The notes under the pieces were generated by a model that saw only the letters and a program-made list of their open reading frames with translations, did not search any database and was not told the origin of the DNA. Below, in pieces: positions 46,822 through 55,019 of a stretch of 64,000 bases of DNA. The DNA lies in assembly GCF_017599385.1 (NCBI RefSeq), contig NZ_JAGFPK010000002.1, positions 248,001 to 312,000 of the forward strand, given 5' to 3'. This DNA is from Ciceribacter sp. L1K22 (GTDB lineage: Bacteria; Pseudomonadota; Alphaproteobacteria; Rhizobiales; Rhizobiaceae). How positions within the stretch are numbered: position 1 is the stretch's first letter; each line of letters starts with the position of its first letter. Both the position numbers and the translations under genes were made by a program.

Positions 46822-48417
46822 ATGGCACCTCGCGTTCTCGTATCCGACGAACTTTCGGAAACCGCCGTCCAGATCTTCCGTGATCGCGGCGTTGAAGTGG
46901 ACTTCCAGCCGAAGCTCGGCAAGGACAAGGAAAAGCTCGCCGAGATCATCGGCAACTATGATGGGCTGGCCATCCGCTCGGCCACCAAGGCGACGGAAAA
47001 GCTGATCGCCGCTGCGACCAACCTCAAGGTCATCGGCCGCGCCGGCATCGGCGTCGACAATGTCGATATCCCGGCCGCTTCCAAGCGCGGCATCATCGTG
47101 ATGAACACGCCCTTCGGCAATTCGATCACGACGGCCGAGCACGCCATTGCCCTGATGTTTGCCGTTGCCCGCCAGCTGCCGCAGGCCGATGCCTCGACCC
47201 AGGCCGGCAAGTGGGAGAAGTCGAAGTTCATGGGCGTCGAAATCACCGGCAAGACGCTCGGCGTCATCGGTGCCGGGAATATCGGTGGTATCGTCTGCAA
47301 GAAGGCGATCGGCCTCGGCATGTCTGTCATCGCCTATGACCCCTTCCTCTCGGCCGAACGGGCCCAGGAAATGGGCGTCGAGAAGGTCGAGCTGGACGAA
47401 CTTTTGCCGCGCGCCGACTTTATAACCCTGCATGTGCCGATGACCGACAAGACCCGCGGCATTCTCGGCAAGGAAAACATCGCCAAGACCAAGCCGGGCG
47501 TCCGCATCATCAACTGCGCTCGTGGCGGCCTGGTCGACGAGGCAGCGCTTGCTGAAGCCATCAAGTCCGGCCATGTCGCCGGTGCCGGCTTCGACGTCTT
47601 CGAAGTCGAGCCCGCAACCGAAAGCCCGCTCTTCGGCCTGCCGAACGTGGTCTGCACGCCGCATCTCGGCGCGTCGACCACGGAAGCCCAGGAGAATGTC
47701 GCCCTGCAGGTCGCCGAGCAGATGTCGGACTACCTCATCAAGGGTGCCGTTTCCAACGCGATCAACATGCCTTCGATCACGGCCGAGGAAGCGCCGATCC
47801 TGAAGCCGTTCATCCGCCTCGCCGACGTGCTTGGTTCGTTTGCCGGTCAGATGACCGAGAACCCGATCAAGGAAATCGAGATCCTTTATGACGGCGTGAC
47901 CGCCGGCATGAATACCAAGGCACTGACCTCGGCACTGCTCGCCGGTCTCATTCGCCCGCTGGTCGCCGATGTCAACATGGTGTCGGCTCCGATCATGGTC
48001 AAGGAAAAGGGCATCATCGTTTCGGAAGTGAAGCGCGACAAGACCGGCGTCTATGACGGTTACATCAAGCTCACCGTCGTCACGGAAAAGCAGACCCGTT
48101 CGGTCGCCGGCACCGTCTTCTCCGACGGCAAGCCGCGCTTCATCCAGATCAAGGGCATCAACATGGATGCCGATGTCGGTCCGAACATGATCTACATTTC
48201 GAACACCGACGTTCCCGGCATGATCGGCTTCATGGGCTCTACGCTCGGCAATGCAAAGGTCAATATCGCGAACTTCCAGCTCGGTCGCGACAAGGAAGGT
48301 GGCGACGCCATCGCGCTGCTCTACGTCGACGGTCCGGTCGATCAGGCCGTGCTCGACCAGTTGACTGCCAACCCGGCCATCAAGCAGGCCAAGCCGCTGG
48401 TCTTCAACGTCGATTGA
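46822..48417 (+). CDS. serA: D-3-phosphoglycerate dehydrogenase
   Basis: A 531-residue long-form SerA: substrate-binding RVLVSDELSETAVQIF, NAD motif LGVIGAGNIGGIV, active-site RGGLVDEAAL, catalytic His in TPHLGASTTEAQ, an intervening domain and a C-terminal ACT domain (about 455-531). It starts serine synthesis from 3-phosphoglycerate. AAGGAGG precedes the start. The ACT domain suggests feedback by serine. Confidence 0.97.
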   Translation: MAPRVLVSDELSETAVQIFRDRGVEVDFQPKLGKDKEKLAEIIGNYDGLAIRSATKATEKLIAAATNLKVIGRAGIGVDNVDIPAASKRGIIVMNTPFGNSITTAEHAIALMFAVARQLPQADASTQAGKWEKSKFMGVEITGKTLGVIGAGNIGGIVCKKAIGLGMSVIAYDPFLSAERAQEMGVEKVELDELLPRADFITLHVPMTDKTRGILGKENIAKTKPGVRIINCARGGLVDEAALAEAIKSGHVAGAGFDVFEVEPATESPLFGLPNVVCTPHLGASTTEAQENVALQVAEQMSDYLIKGAVSNAINMPSITAEEAPILKPFIRLADVLGSFAGQMTENPIKEIEILYDGVTAGMNTKALTSALLAGLIRPLVADVNMVSAPIMVKEKGIIVSEVKRDKTGVYDGYIKLTVVTEKQTRSVAGTVFSDGKPRFIQIKGINMDADVGPNMIYISNTDVPGMIGFMGSTLGNAKVNIANFQLGRDKEGGDAIALLYVDGPVDQAVLDQLTANPAIKQAKPLVFNVD

Positions 48418-48441
48418 TCGACGGCCAGACATGAAATTTTG

Positions 48442-48471
48442 AACGGCGCGGGACCCAACCCGCGTCGTTTT
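48442..48471 (+). terminator. Terminator of serCA
   Basis: AACGGCGCGGG pairs with CCCGCGTCGTT with one mismatch, followed by TTTTGGTTT, 24 bases after serA. Confidence 0.75.
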
Positions 48472-48520
48472 GGTTTAAAGCCATAACTCGATTGGACTGC
48501 TTTTATATATAGAAAGTAAT

Positions 48521-48539
48521 ATGCGTTGAACTGACGCAT
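48521..48539. promoter_or_regulatory. Inverted repeat in the cydA upstream region
   Basis: ATGCGT (48521-48526) and ACGCAT (48534-48539) flank TGAACTG, about 80 bases before cydA. A second repeat AGGTGA/TCACCT lies at 48577-48594. No FNR consensus (TTGAT-N4-ATCAA) was found. Confidence 0.35.
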
Positions 48540-48619
48540 GGCGGGTTGTCGCATTGCTTCCGGCCTGAGACACTATAGGTGATGCTTGTCACCTCGGGAG
48601 GAAGAAAGGGCTTCGAACG

Positions 48620-50029
48620 ATGTTCGAGAATTTCGACGCAGAGCTGCTGGCGCGCATCCAGTTTGCGTTCACGGTTTCCTTCCACATCATATTTCCGGCG
48701 TTCTCGATCGGTCTTGCCAGCTATCTTTTCGTCCTCGAGGGCCTGTGGTTGTGGAAGAAGGATCGGGTCTACCTGGAACTCTTCGATTTCTGGAAGACGA
48801 TTTTCGCCGTGGCGTTCGGCATGGGCGTCGTGTCGGGGATCGTAATGTCCTACCAGTTCGGCACGAACTGGAGCGTCTTCTCCGATAAGGCCGGGCCGGT
48901 CATCGGGCCGTTGATGGGCTATGAGGTGCTGACGGCTTTTTTCCTCGAAGCTGGCTTCCTGGGCGTCATGCTGTTCGGGCGGGAGAGGGTAGGGCCGGCG
49001 CTGCACTATCTGGCGACGTCGATGGTCGCCCTTGGCACGCTCATTTCGGCCACCTGGATCCTGGCGGTAAACTCGTGGATGCAAACACCGGCCGGCTTTG
49101 CGATGAATGATGTGGGGCAGTTCGTGCCGACGGACTGGTGGGCTGTCGTCTTCACTCCGTCCTTTCCTTACCGCCTCGTTCACATGGTTCTCGCTGCCTA
49201 TCTGACGACGGCCTTCGTCGTCGGCGCCGTCGGAGCCTACCATCTCCTGAAGGGCACCGCGCACCGGCGCGCGGGCACGATGTTTTCCATGGCGATGTGG
49301 ATGGCGGCCATTGTTACGCCACTCCAGATCGCCGCCGGTGACTTCCACGGTCTCAACACGCTGGAGCATCAGCCGGCAAAAGTGATGGCGATGGAGGGGC
49401 ATTTCGACAGCCATCCCGAGGGCGCGCCGCTGATCCTGTTCGGCATTCCGGATCACGACGAGAAGCGGGTCCACTACGCTGTCGAGGTTCCCAAGCTTTC
49501 GAGCCTGATCCTTAAGCACGACCTGAATGCCCCGATGGACGGACTGGACACGATTCCGGACGAACTGGAGCCGCCGGTGGAGATCGTTTTCTGGTCGTTC
49601 CGGATCATGGTTGGCTTAGGCTTCCTGATGCTGGGGATTGGCCTCTGGAGCCTCTGGTGTCGATTCAGCGGGACGCTGCTGACATCGGACTGGCTGCATC
49701 GTGCTGCTCTGACAATGGGACCTGCGGGCTTCATTGCCGTGCTCGCCGGCTGGATTACAACCGAGGTCGGTCGCCAGCCGTATACGGTCTACGGTCATCT
49801 GCTGACGGCCGATTCGCTGTCGCCGATTTCCGCCGAGGCTGTCGGTAGTTCGCTGGTCGCATTTGTCCTCGTCTACTTCCTCGTCTTCGGCGCGGGCACT
49901 TTCTATATCCTGCGGCTTATGGCCCGCCTGCCGCGCGATCCCGAACCGGATCTCGGGCTGGGTCCGATACGTGCGTCCGGCACGACGCCCGCCGCGCAGA
50001 CCGAGCATGGAGGCAAACATGGCCATTGA
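48620..50029 (+). CDS. cydA: Cytochrome bd-type quinol oxidase subunit I
   Basis: A 469-residue, nine-helix subunit with the heme ligand His22 in VSFHIIFPAFSIG, the GREGVGP-like GRERVGPALHYL loop and the quinol-site residues in QPAKVMAMEGHF. The Q-loop is short, as in the CioA (cyanide-insensitive) type. It oxidises quinol and reduces oxygen to water with high affinity. It overlaps cydB by 11 bases and forms cydABX. Confidence 0.95.
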   Translation: MFENFDAELLARIQFAFTVSFHIIFPAFSIGLASYLFVLEGLWLWKKDRVYLELFDFWKTIFAVAFGMGVVSGIVMSYQFGTNWSVFSDKAGPVIGPLMGYEVLTAFFLEAGFLGVMLFGRERVGPALHYLATSMVALGTLISATWILAVNSWMQTPAGFAMNDVGQFVPTDWWAVVFTPSFPYRLVHMVLAAYLTTAFVVGAVGAYHLLKGTAHRRAGTMFSMAMWMAAIVTPLQIAAGDFHGLNTLEHQPAKVMAMEGHFDSHPEGAPLILFGIPDHDEKRVHYAVEVPKLSSLILKHDLNAPMDGLDTIPDELEPPVEIVFWSFRIMVGLGFLMLGIGLWSLWCRFSGTLLTSDWLHRAALTMGPAGFIAVLAGWITTEVGRQPYTVYGHLLTADSLSPISAEAVGSSLVAFVLVYFLVFGAGTFYILRLMARLPRDPEPDLGLGPIRASGTTPAAQTEHGGKHGH

Positions 50030-51023
50030 CCTTGCATTTATCTGGGCGGGCCTCATCGCCTTCGCGGTGCTTGCCTACGTCATTCTCGACGGCTTCGATC
50101 TCGGCGTCGGTATCCTGTTTCCGTTGTTCCCGGAGAAGCCCGAGCGGGATCAGATGATGAACTCCGTTGCGCCTGTATGGGACGGCAACGAGACATGGCT
50201 GGTGCTCGGCGGCGGCGGCTTGCTGGCCGTCTTCCCGCTCGCCTATGCGACGATCCTGCCGGCCCTCTACGCGCCCCTGATCGCCATGTTGCTCGGCCTT
50301 ATCTTTCGTGGTGTTGCCTTCGAATACCGCTGGCGGACGCGGCGGGCCGAGTTTCTCTGGGACTGGGCCTTCGCCGGCGGATCGATCGTTGCAACGTTTG
50401 CCCAGGGTGTGGCGCTTGGCGCTCTGGTGCAGGGCATACCTGTCGAGAACCGGGCCTATGCCGGCGGCTGGTGGGACTGGCTGACGCCGTTCAGCCTTGC
50501 CACAGGTGTGGCACTTGTGATCGGCTATGGGCTGCTCGGGGCAACATGGCTGGTGATGAAGACGGAGGGGGAGCTCGCCGGAACGGCGCGGCGCTACGCG
50601 CGTTTGCTGGCCTTCGCAACAGTGGGAGCTATGGCTGTTTTCAGCCTCTGGACCCCCTGGCTCAAGCCGCTCTACCTTGAGCGCTGGTTCAGCTTTCCGA
50701 CGGTCATCTTTTCCTTCGTCGTTCCCGCGCTTGTGCTTTTCAGCCTGTCGCTCATCATCAAGGGGCTCAAGGATGGGCACGATTCACGACCCTTCGTCGC
50801 TTCGCTCGGTCTTTTCGTGCTGGGCTATGCGGGTATCGGGATCAGCTTTTATCCGTATATCGTTCCCACATCAGTGACGATCTGGGATGCCGCCGCGCCT
50901 CCCGAGAGCCTGGCTTTCCTTCTCATCGGGGCCGTGGTGTTGCTACCCATGATCCTCGGTTACACCGCTTATGCCTACTGGGTGTTTCGCGGCAAGATCA
51001 GACCGGGCGAGGGCTACCACTGA
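50019..51023 (+). CDS. cydB: Cytochrome bd-type quinol oxidase subunit II
   Basis: A 334-residue membrane protein with the CydB opening IWAGLIAFAVLAYVILDGFDL and the signature VWDGNETWLVLGGGGLLAVFP. It supports subunit I structurally. The ATG at 50019 has ATGGAGG just upstream within the cydA end, consistent with coupling. Its stop overlaps the cydX start by one base. Confidence 0.95.
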   Translation: MAIDLAFIWAGLIAFAVLAYVILDGFDLGVGILFPLFPEKPERDQMMNSVAPVWDGNETWLVLGGGGLLAVFPLAYATILPALYAPLIAMLLGLIFRGVAFEYRWRTRRAEFLWDWAFAGGSIVATFAQGVALGALVQGIPVENRAYAGGWWDWLTPFSLATGVALVIGYGLLGATWLVMKTEGELAGTARRYARLLAFATVGAMAVFSLWTPWLKPLYLERWFSFPTVIFSFVVPALVLFSLSLIIKGLKDGHDSRPFVASLGLFVLGYAGIGISFYPYIVPTSVTIWDAAAPPESLAFLLIGAVVLLPMILGYTAYAYWVFRGKIRPGEGYH

Positions 51024-51136
51024 TGGCGGCTGGTTCGACACTCACGCGGATTGCCTGGTTCATTGGCCTGTGGCTTGCCGGGGTCCTGACGGTTGGCGCG
51101 GTCGCGATGGTCATCAAGGTCTGGCTTGGCGCGTGA
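51023..51136 (+). CDS. cydX: Small bd-oxidase subunit (CydX/DUF2474-like), 37 aa
   Basis: The TGATG overlap at the cydB stop opens a 37-codon frame ending at 51134-51136. The product is a single membrane helix (IAWFIGLWLAGVLTVGAVAM) ending in VIKVWLGA, matching the size and WLW-x-GV pattern of DUF2474/CydX accessory subunits, which stabilise the heme-containing oxidase. It is too short for usual gene-length cut-offs. Confidence 0.82.
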   Translation: MAAGSTLTRIAWFIGLWLAGVLTVGAVAMVIKVWLGA

Positions 51137-51249
51137 CGGATGGCGCGATTGTGATCCGGTGACGCGTTTTCTCACTTCAATTCTGCGCGAGCCATCGCCA
51201 TATGAGGCTTATCGCAACGTGCGGTAATAGTGGAGGAACAGGACTTTCG

Positions 51250-52233
51250 ATGAGACGCTACGGAAAACTCTTTGCGGTCATGGCCATCGGATTCGCGACC
51301 ATGCTGGTCGCTGTGGACTTTGCCGAAGCACGGCGGGCCGGTGGCTTCAGCGGCTTCGGTAGCCGTGGTACGCGTACCTATTCCGCACCGCCGACGACGC
51401 GGACGGCTCCGACAACGGCCGCTCCGATCGAGCGCAGCATGACGCCGCAGACCCAGGCCACGCGCCCGGCGGCAACGCAGAACCAAACCCAGGCCGGCCG
51501 CAACACTGGCGGCATGTTCGGGGGGCTGGCCGGCGGCTTGATGGGTGGGCTTCTGCTCGGCGGTCTCTTCGGCATGCTGATGGGCACCGGCTTCGGCGGC
51601 GGTTTCGGCTTCCTGGGCCTACTGCTTCAGGGCCTGCTGATCTTCTTCCTTATCCGCTGGGCGATGCGCGCGTTCGGCACTCGGCAACCGGCCTATGCCG
51701 GTCCGGGCGCTGGCATAGCGCGATCTTCGATGGCCGGTGGTGAAGGCAAACCCAGCTTCGAGATCCCGCGTCTCGGTGGCGGGCTCGGTCGGCCCCGCGC
51801 ACCGGAAAACGCCGACGAGATCGGGGTGGGACAAGCCGATCTGGACAAGTTCGAGGGACTGCTGAAGCAGATGCAGACGGCCTATGCCGCTGAAGACTAT
51901 GCGGCGCTGCGTCGGATTTCGACTCCGGAAGCCATGTCCTATCTCGCGGAGGAACTGGGTGACAATGCCACGCGCGGGCTGAAGAATGTGGTCCGAGACG
52001 TCCACCTCGTGCAGGGCGACATCGCCGAGGCCTGGGCCGAAGGCGCGGTCGAGTACGCGACGGTGGCGATGCGATACGAGAGCATCGACTATATGGTCGA
52101 CCGTACCAGTGGCCATGTCGTCAGCGGCGATCCGGACGATGTCGGCGAGTCGGTGGAAATCTGGACCTTCGTTAGACGGCACGGGACCGACTGGCAGATC
52201 GCTGCGATACAGTCTGCCGACGACCAAGGATGA
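51250..52233 (+). CDS. Tim44-like domain membrane protein
   Basis: A 327-residue protein: N-terminal signal/anchor (MRRYGKLFAVMAIGFATMLV), a low-complexity Thr/Ala/Gln region, a glycine-rich hydrophobic segment (about 95-145), and a C-terminal Tim44-like domain (about 185-325) with LDKFEGLLKQMQTAYAAEDY. The bacterial role is not known; the domain binds lipids or nascent membrane proteins in mitochondrial Tim44. It follows cydABX by 113 bases and ends in a terminator. Confidence 0.85.
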   Translation: MRRYGKLFAVMAIGFATMLVAVDFAEARRAGGFSGFGSRGTRTYSAPPTTRTAPTTAAPIERSMTPQTQATRPAATQNQTQAGRNTGGMFGGLAGGLMGGLLLGGLFGMLMGTGFGGGFGFLGLLLQGLLIFFLIRWAMRAFGTRQPAYAGPGAGIARSSMAGGEGKPSFEIPRLGGGLGRPRAPENADEIGVGQADLDKFEGLLKQMQTAYAAEDYAALRRISTPEAMSYLAEELGDNATRGLKNVVRDVHLVQGDIAEAWAEGAVEYATVAMRYESIDYMVDRTSGHVVSGDPDDVGESVEIWTFVRRHGTDWQIAAIQSADDQG

Positions 52234-52240
52234 CAAACAA

Positions 52241-52266
52241 AAAAGGCCACCTCCGGGTGGCCTTTT
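52241..52266 (+). terminator. Bidirectional terminator after the Tim44-like gene
   Basis: AAAAGGCCACC and GGTGGCCTTTT pair around TCCG; T and A runs on each side can serve this gene and the convergent transglycosylase gene. Confidence 0.88.
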
Positions 52267-52285
52267 CACGCGCTTTTGCTTGCGG

Positions 52286-52861
52286 TTACGGACAATCCCG
52301 CAACTGTCTTGCATAGGTGTAGGTGATGTCGGTGAAGCGTTTTGCGCCCCTCAACGCTTCCGGTCGGCCGCGATAGGCGCCACGTGAATAGCCGACATGT
52401 CCCGAATGATAGGCCAGATAAAGATTGTACGGGTCGTTGTAGGCGATGCCGTTCTTGATGTGGCTCTGCTGGTGGTACCAGCCGATGAACTGCACCGCGT
52501 CCGCAAAATTGGTTCGCCGCGCTCCCCAGCGACCCGTCTGCTTCTGATAGGAATCCCAGGTGCCGTCGAGCGCTTGGGAGTAGCCGTAGGCGGTGGAGGC
52601 GCGCTTCCAGGGGATGAAGCCCAGCAGCTTCTTGCGCGGCGGCTTGGCGTTGTGGCGGAAACCTGATTCCGTATAGATCGTCGCCATGAGGATCGGCACC
52701 GGCACGCCGTATTCCCGTTCCGTCTTTTCAGCCGCTCGCCGCCAGTTGTTGAACAGCCCGTCACGCTGCTCGAAGATCGCGCACGCATTGCGGGTCTGTT
52801 TTGGCGGGGAGGCGCAACCTGCAACGCTGAGCAGGAGGGCTACGACAATTACGCTACGCAT
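52286..52861 (-). CDS. Lytic transglycosylase lipoprotein (SLT domain)
   Basis: A 191-residue lipoprotein with the lipobox LSVAGC (Cys16) and an SLT/goose-lysozyme-like domain: MATIYTESGFRHNA with the catalytic Glu65, STAYGYSQALDGTW and NLYLAYHSGHVGYSRG. It should cleave peptidoglycan glycan strands at the envelope. The upstream region has several TTAA words but no exact CtrA box. Confidence 0.9.
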   Translation of the reverse strand: MRSVIVVALLLSVAGCASPPKQTRNACAIFEQRDGLFNNWRRAAEKTEREYGVPVPILMATIYTESGFRHNAKPPRKKLLGFIPWKRASTAYGYSQALDGTWDSYQKQTGRWGARRTNFADAVQFIGWYHQQSHIKNGIAYNDPYNLYLAYHSGHVGYSRGAYRGRPEALRGAKRFTDITYTYARQLRDCP

Positions 52862-53058
52862 CGCAAAACCTTTCGTTAACGAGAAGTTTATTGCTTAAAC
52901 TTTAACGGAAGGTTTTGAGACTTGGTTAACCAGGCGGCCTGCTAAGGTTAACGTGATGCTGCTCCAGGCGGTGCGTGGCTTCAGGGTTCGCGAAGAAGAA
53001 GAGGGGCCGGGGTCTCCCGTCCCCTCCGATCTTCAGATGTTCCGATATCGGATGCGTA

Positions 53059-54015
53059 TCAGATAAACCAGTCGGTGCTGCCGGTCAGATTGACACCATC
53101 TACAAGGATTTTCTCGCCGACATGTGCGGCTATGCTGCCGTTGTACGTCAGCAGGGTGGCGCCCCCGAGGTTGGTGACCGTCCAGTCGCTGATCGTCCCG
53201 ACAAGATCCAGCTTGTCCTCCGCGATATCGAAGCCCGTGATGGAATCGGTCACGAAAGACTTGGCCATGTCGCCGAGCTTGAAGACGAAGGTGTCGGCGC
53301 CGCTGCTTGCGAACATGGTATCGATGCCCTTGCCGCCGGTAACGACTGAGGACTTCAGATTAACCGCACTCAGATCGATCGTGTCGTTGCCGAGGCCGGC
53401 GTCGATCACGACGGTCGTCATGCTGCCGTCGACGATGCCGTTGCCACCGTTGACAGCGCCGGCGGCGACCACGCCCCCAATTGTGCTCAGCGCATTGCCC
53501 TGAAGCAGGGTGATCGTGTCATTGCCAGCGCCGGTGCTGATGTTGAACTTGTTGACCCAGCCGCTGTCATTCGACACGAGCGAAAGATTGACCGTGTCGT
53601 TGCCATCGCCGGTCTCGATGTTGCCACGCTTGGCGTTCAGTACGTTGACGGTCGAATTGCCGGTGCCGCCGAGATACACGTCGACATGGACGAAATCCTT
53701 GAAGACGACGTTATCCGAGCTTTCCGACACCGCGAGCACGTTTTTTACTGAATTCCAGGCAGTTGCCACATCGAAGTTGAATTCGTTGGCGCCGGAGTCG
53801 TAGACGATTTCAACGGTGCCGCCCGCTCCGGAACCGGACGTGCCGGCGGATGCAACGCTGACACTCTGCGAAGTCAGGAGGCCGCCGTCACTGGAGACGT
53901 TCTTTTCCTGCGTCGTGTCGCTATTGAGCAGCTTATAGGCTGCTTGATCCACAGTGTCCTGTAGATCGAGTACGGTCGATGCACCGCCGTTTCCGAACGT
54001 GACTGTCAAAGACAT
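53059..54015 (-). CDS. Putative type I-secreted RTX-like protein, function unknown
   Basis: A 318-residue acidic protein, rich in Gly, Asn, Asp and Thr, without lysine-rich or cysteine-containing segments typical of cytosolic enzymes. It has degenerate calcium-binding-like repeats (GNIETGDGNDTVNLS, ISTGAGNDTITLL, IDAGLGNDTIDLS, VTGGKGIDTMFASSGADTF) and ends DWFI, an acidic residue plus three hydrophobics, as in ABC-exported proteins. No N-terminal signal peptide. No catalytic domain is recognised. AAGGGGG precedes the start. No exporter is in the window. Confidence 0.7.
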   Translation of the reverse strand: MSLTVTFGNGGASTVLDLQDTVDQAAYKLLNSDTTQEKNVSSDGGLLTSQSVSVASAGTSGSGAGGTVEIVYDSGANEFNFDVATAWNSVKNVLAVSESSDNVVFKDFVHVDVYLGGTGNSTVNVLNAKRGNIETGDGNDTVNLSLVSNDSGWVNKFNISTGAGNDTITLLQGNALSTIGGVVAAGAVNGGNGIVDGSMTTVVIDAGLGNDTIDLSAVNLKSSVVTGGKGIDTMFASSGADTFVFKLGDMAKSFVTDSITGFDIAEDKLDLVGTISDWTVTNLGGATLLTYNGSIAAHVGEKILVDGVNLTGSTDWFI

Positions 54016-54162
54016 GAATGCCCCCTTGGGTTGCGTTAAAATCGCCCGCCGCGTTTCCCATGCGTACTGCGGAGGGCTATCAACGCTCAGCTTATATTTT
54101 TGAGTCTATGTTTAAGCAATGTTGAAACGAAATTTTTACTGACCAAAATTGGGATGAAACAT

Positions 54163-54194
54163 TTATAGATTGTAAATGAAATGAACATCTATAA
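54163..54194. repeat. Inverted repeat in the RTX-like gene upstream region
   Basis: TTATAGAT (54163-54170) and ATCTATAA (54187-54194) are perfect complements, spaced by 16 bases. A second repeat, ACAGAC/GTCTGT (54212-54227, spacer ATCA), follows. The spacing suits a dimeric regulator. Confidence 0.4.
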
Positions 54195-54486
54195 TGCGAT
54201 GTGCATGAAATACAGACATCAGTCTGTCATAAAGCGTTTATACAGGACGGGAACTCACCGTTCTTTCTCGCGGCTTGATAAAAACTTCGGCATCATTGCC
54301 TGGATAAGGTGCAATTGATGAAGTTTTCTGCAATGTTTCGTATTGAGGATAGATCTGCAACGCCTGGTAGTTTTTTCATTCGTCCATCGGTTTGACGATC
54401 GGGAGCGAGCGGACAATTGGCGTTGGGATGTCTCACGCATCGGCTGCCATCGGGTCGTACCGCACCAGTCTGTCGCCTGCCGTACC

Positions 54487-54511
54487 GGAACAAACCCCGG
54501 CAGGTCGCGTT
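54487..54511 (+). promoter_or_regulatory. EcfG promoter of the PRC-barrel gene
   Basis: GGAAC (54487-54491), 16 bases, CGTT (54508-54511): an exact general stress sigma-factor promoter. The predicted start near 54518 leaves a 30-base leader with an AGAGGAG ribosome-binding site. Confidence 0.78.
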
Positions 54512-54547
54512 TTTCCGGCACCTTCAACACGGAAAGAGGAGATAGAG

Positions 54548-54940
54548 ATGTTGCACCATGAACCCGGCAAGAATCAGGATCCTTATGCCAAGGACACGGC
54601 GACCCTGATTGCCAGCGACAAGGTGGAAGGCACCGCGGTGTACGGCATCGATGGCAACCGGATCGGCTCTATCCAGCGCGTACTTTTGGAAAAGCGCGGC
54701 GGCCGTGTTGCCTTCGCGGTTTTGAGCTTCGGCGGCTTTCTCGGCATCGGCGATGATTATTATCCGCTGCCTTGGGCTAAGCTCAACTATGATGAGGAGC
54801 TAGACGGCTACCGGATCGACATGACCAAGGAAGAAATCGAGAAGGCGCCGCGCTACGCGGATGCCGACGACGAGAGCTGGTATCGCTCCGGCGAAGGTCG
54901 CGTCGAGCAATACTACGGCATCCCGCCCTACGTTATGTAA
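54548..54940 (+). CDS. PRC-barrel domain stress protein
   Basis: A 130-residue soluble protein with a PRC-barrel: LIASDKVEGTAVYGIDGNRI, then GGFLGIGDDYYPLPWAKL. PRC-barrel proteins of this size are often induced in the alphaproteobacterial general stress response; the function is unclear. The EcfG promoter directly upstream supports this. AGAGGAG precedes the start. Confidence 0.87.
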   Translation: MLHHEPGKNQDPYAKDTATLIASDKVEGTAVYGIDGNRIGSIQRVLLEKRGGRVAFAVLSFGGFLGIGDDYYPLPWAKLNYDEELDGYRIDMTKEEIEKAPRYADADDESWYRSGEGRVEQYYGIPPYVM

Positions 54941-54961
54941 GTTGTATACCTGATTAGCGAT

Positions 54962-54992
54962 CGGGGCCCCGCACGGCGGGGCCCCGTCTTTT
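54962..54992 (+). terminator. Intrinsic terminator of the PRC-barrel gene
   Basis: CGGGGCCCCG occurs twice (54962-54971 and 54977-54986) and pairs with itself around CACGG, followed by TCTTTT. Confidence 0.9.
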
Positions 54993-55019
54993 ATGCGCAG
55001 GTTCGCAGGCTTCGATCCA

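Larger units (their letters stand above)
54016..54547. other. AT-rich intergenic region between the RTX-like and PRC-barrel genes
   Basis: These 532 bases hold no credible gene. The left 250 bases are notably AT-rich and contain inverted repeats TTATAGAT/ATCTATAA (54163-54194) and ACAGAC/GTCTGT (54212-54227), probably regulatory for the RTX-like gene. The right part has an EcfG promoter at 54487-54511. Confidence 0.6.

Noticed and set aside
46792..48432. A 546-codon minus-strand open frame over serA
   Set aside because: It mirrors the serA reading frame, is rich in Asp, Arg and His as expected for antisense of GC-rich genes, and has no recognisable motif.
52876..52951. Several TTAA words upstream of the transglycosylase lipoprotein
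   Set aside because: No pair has a seven-base spacing; the closest is TTAA-N7-TTTA, so CtrA control is not claimed.
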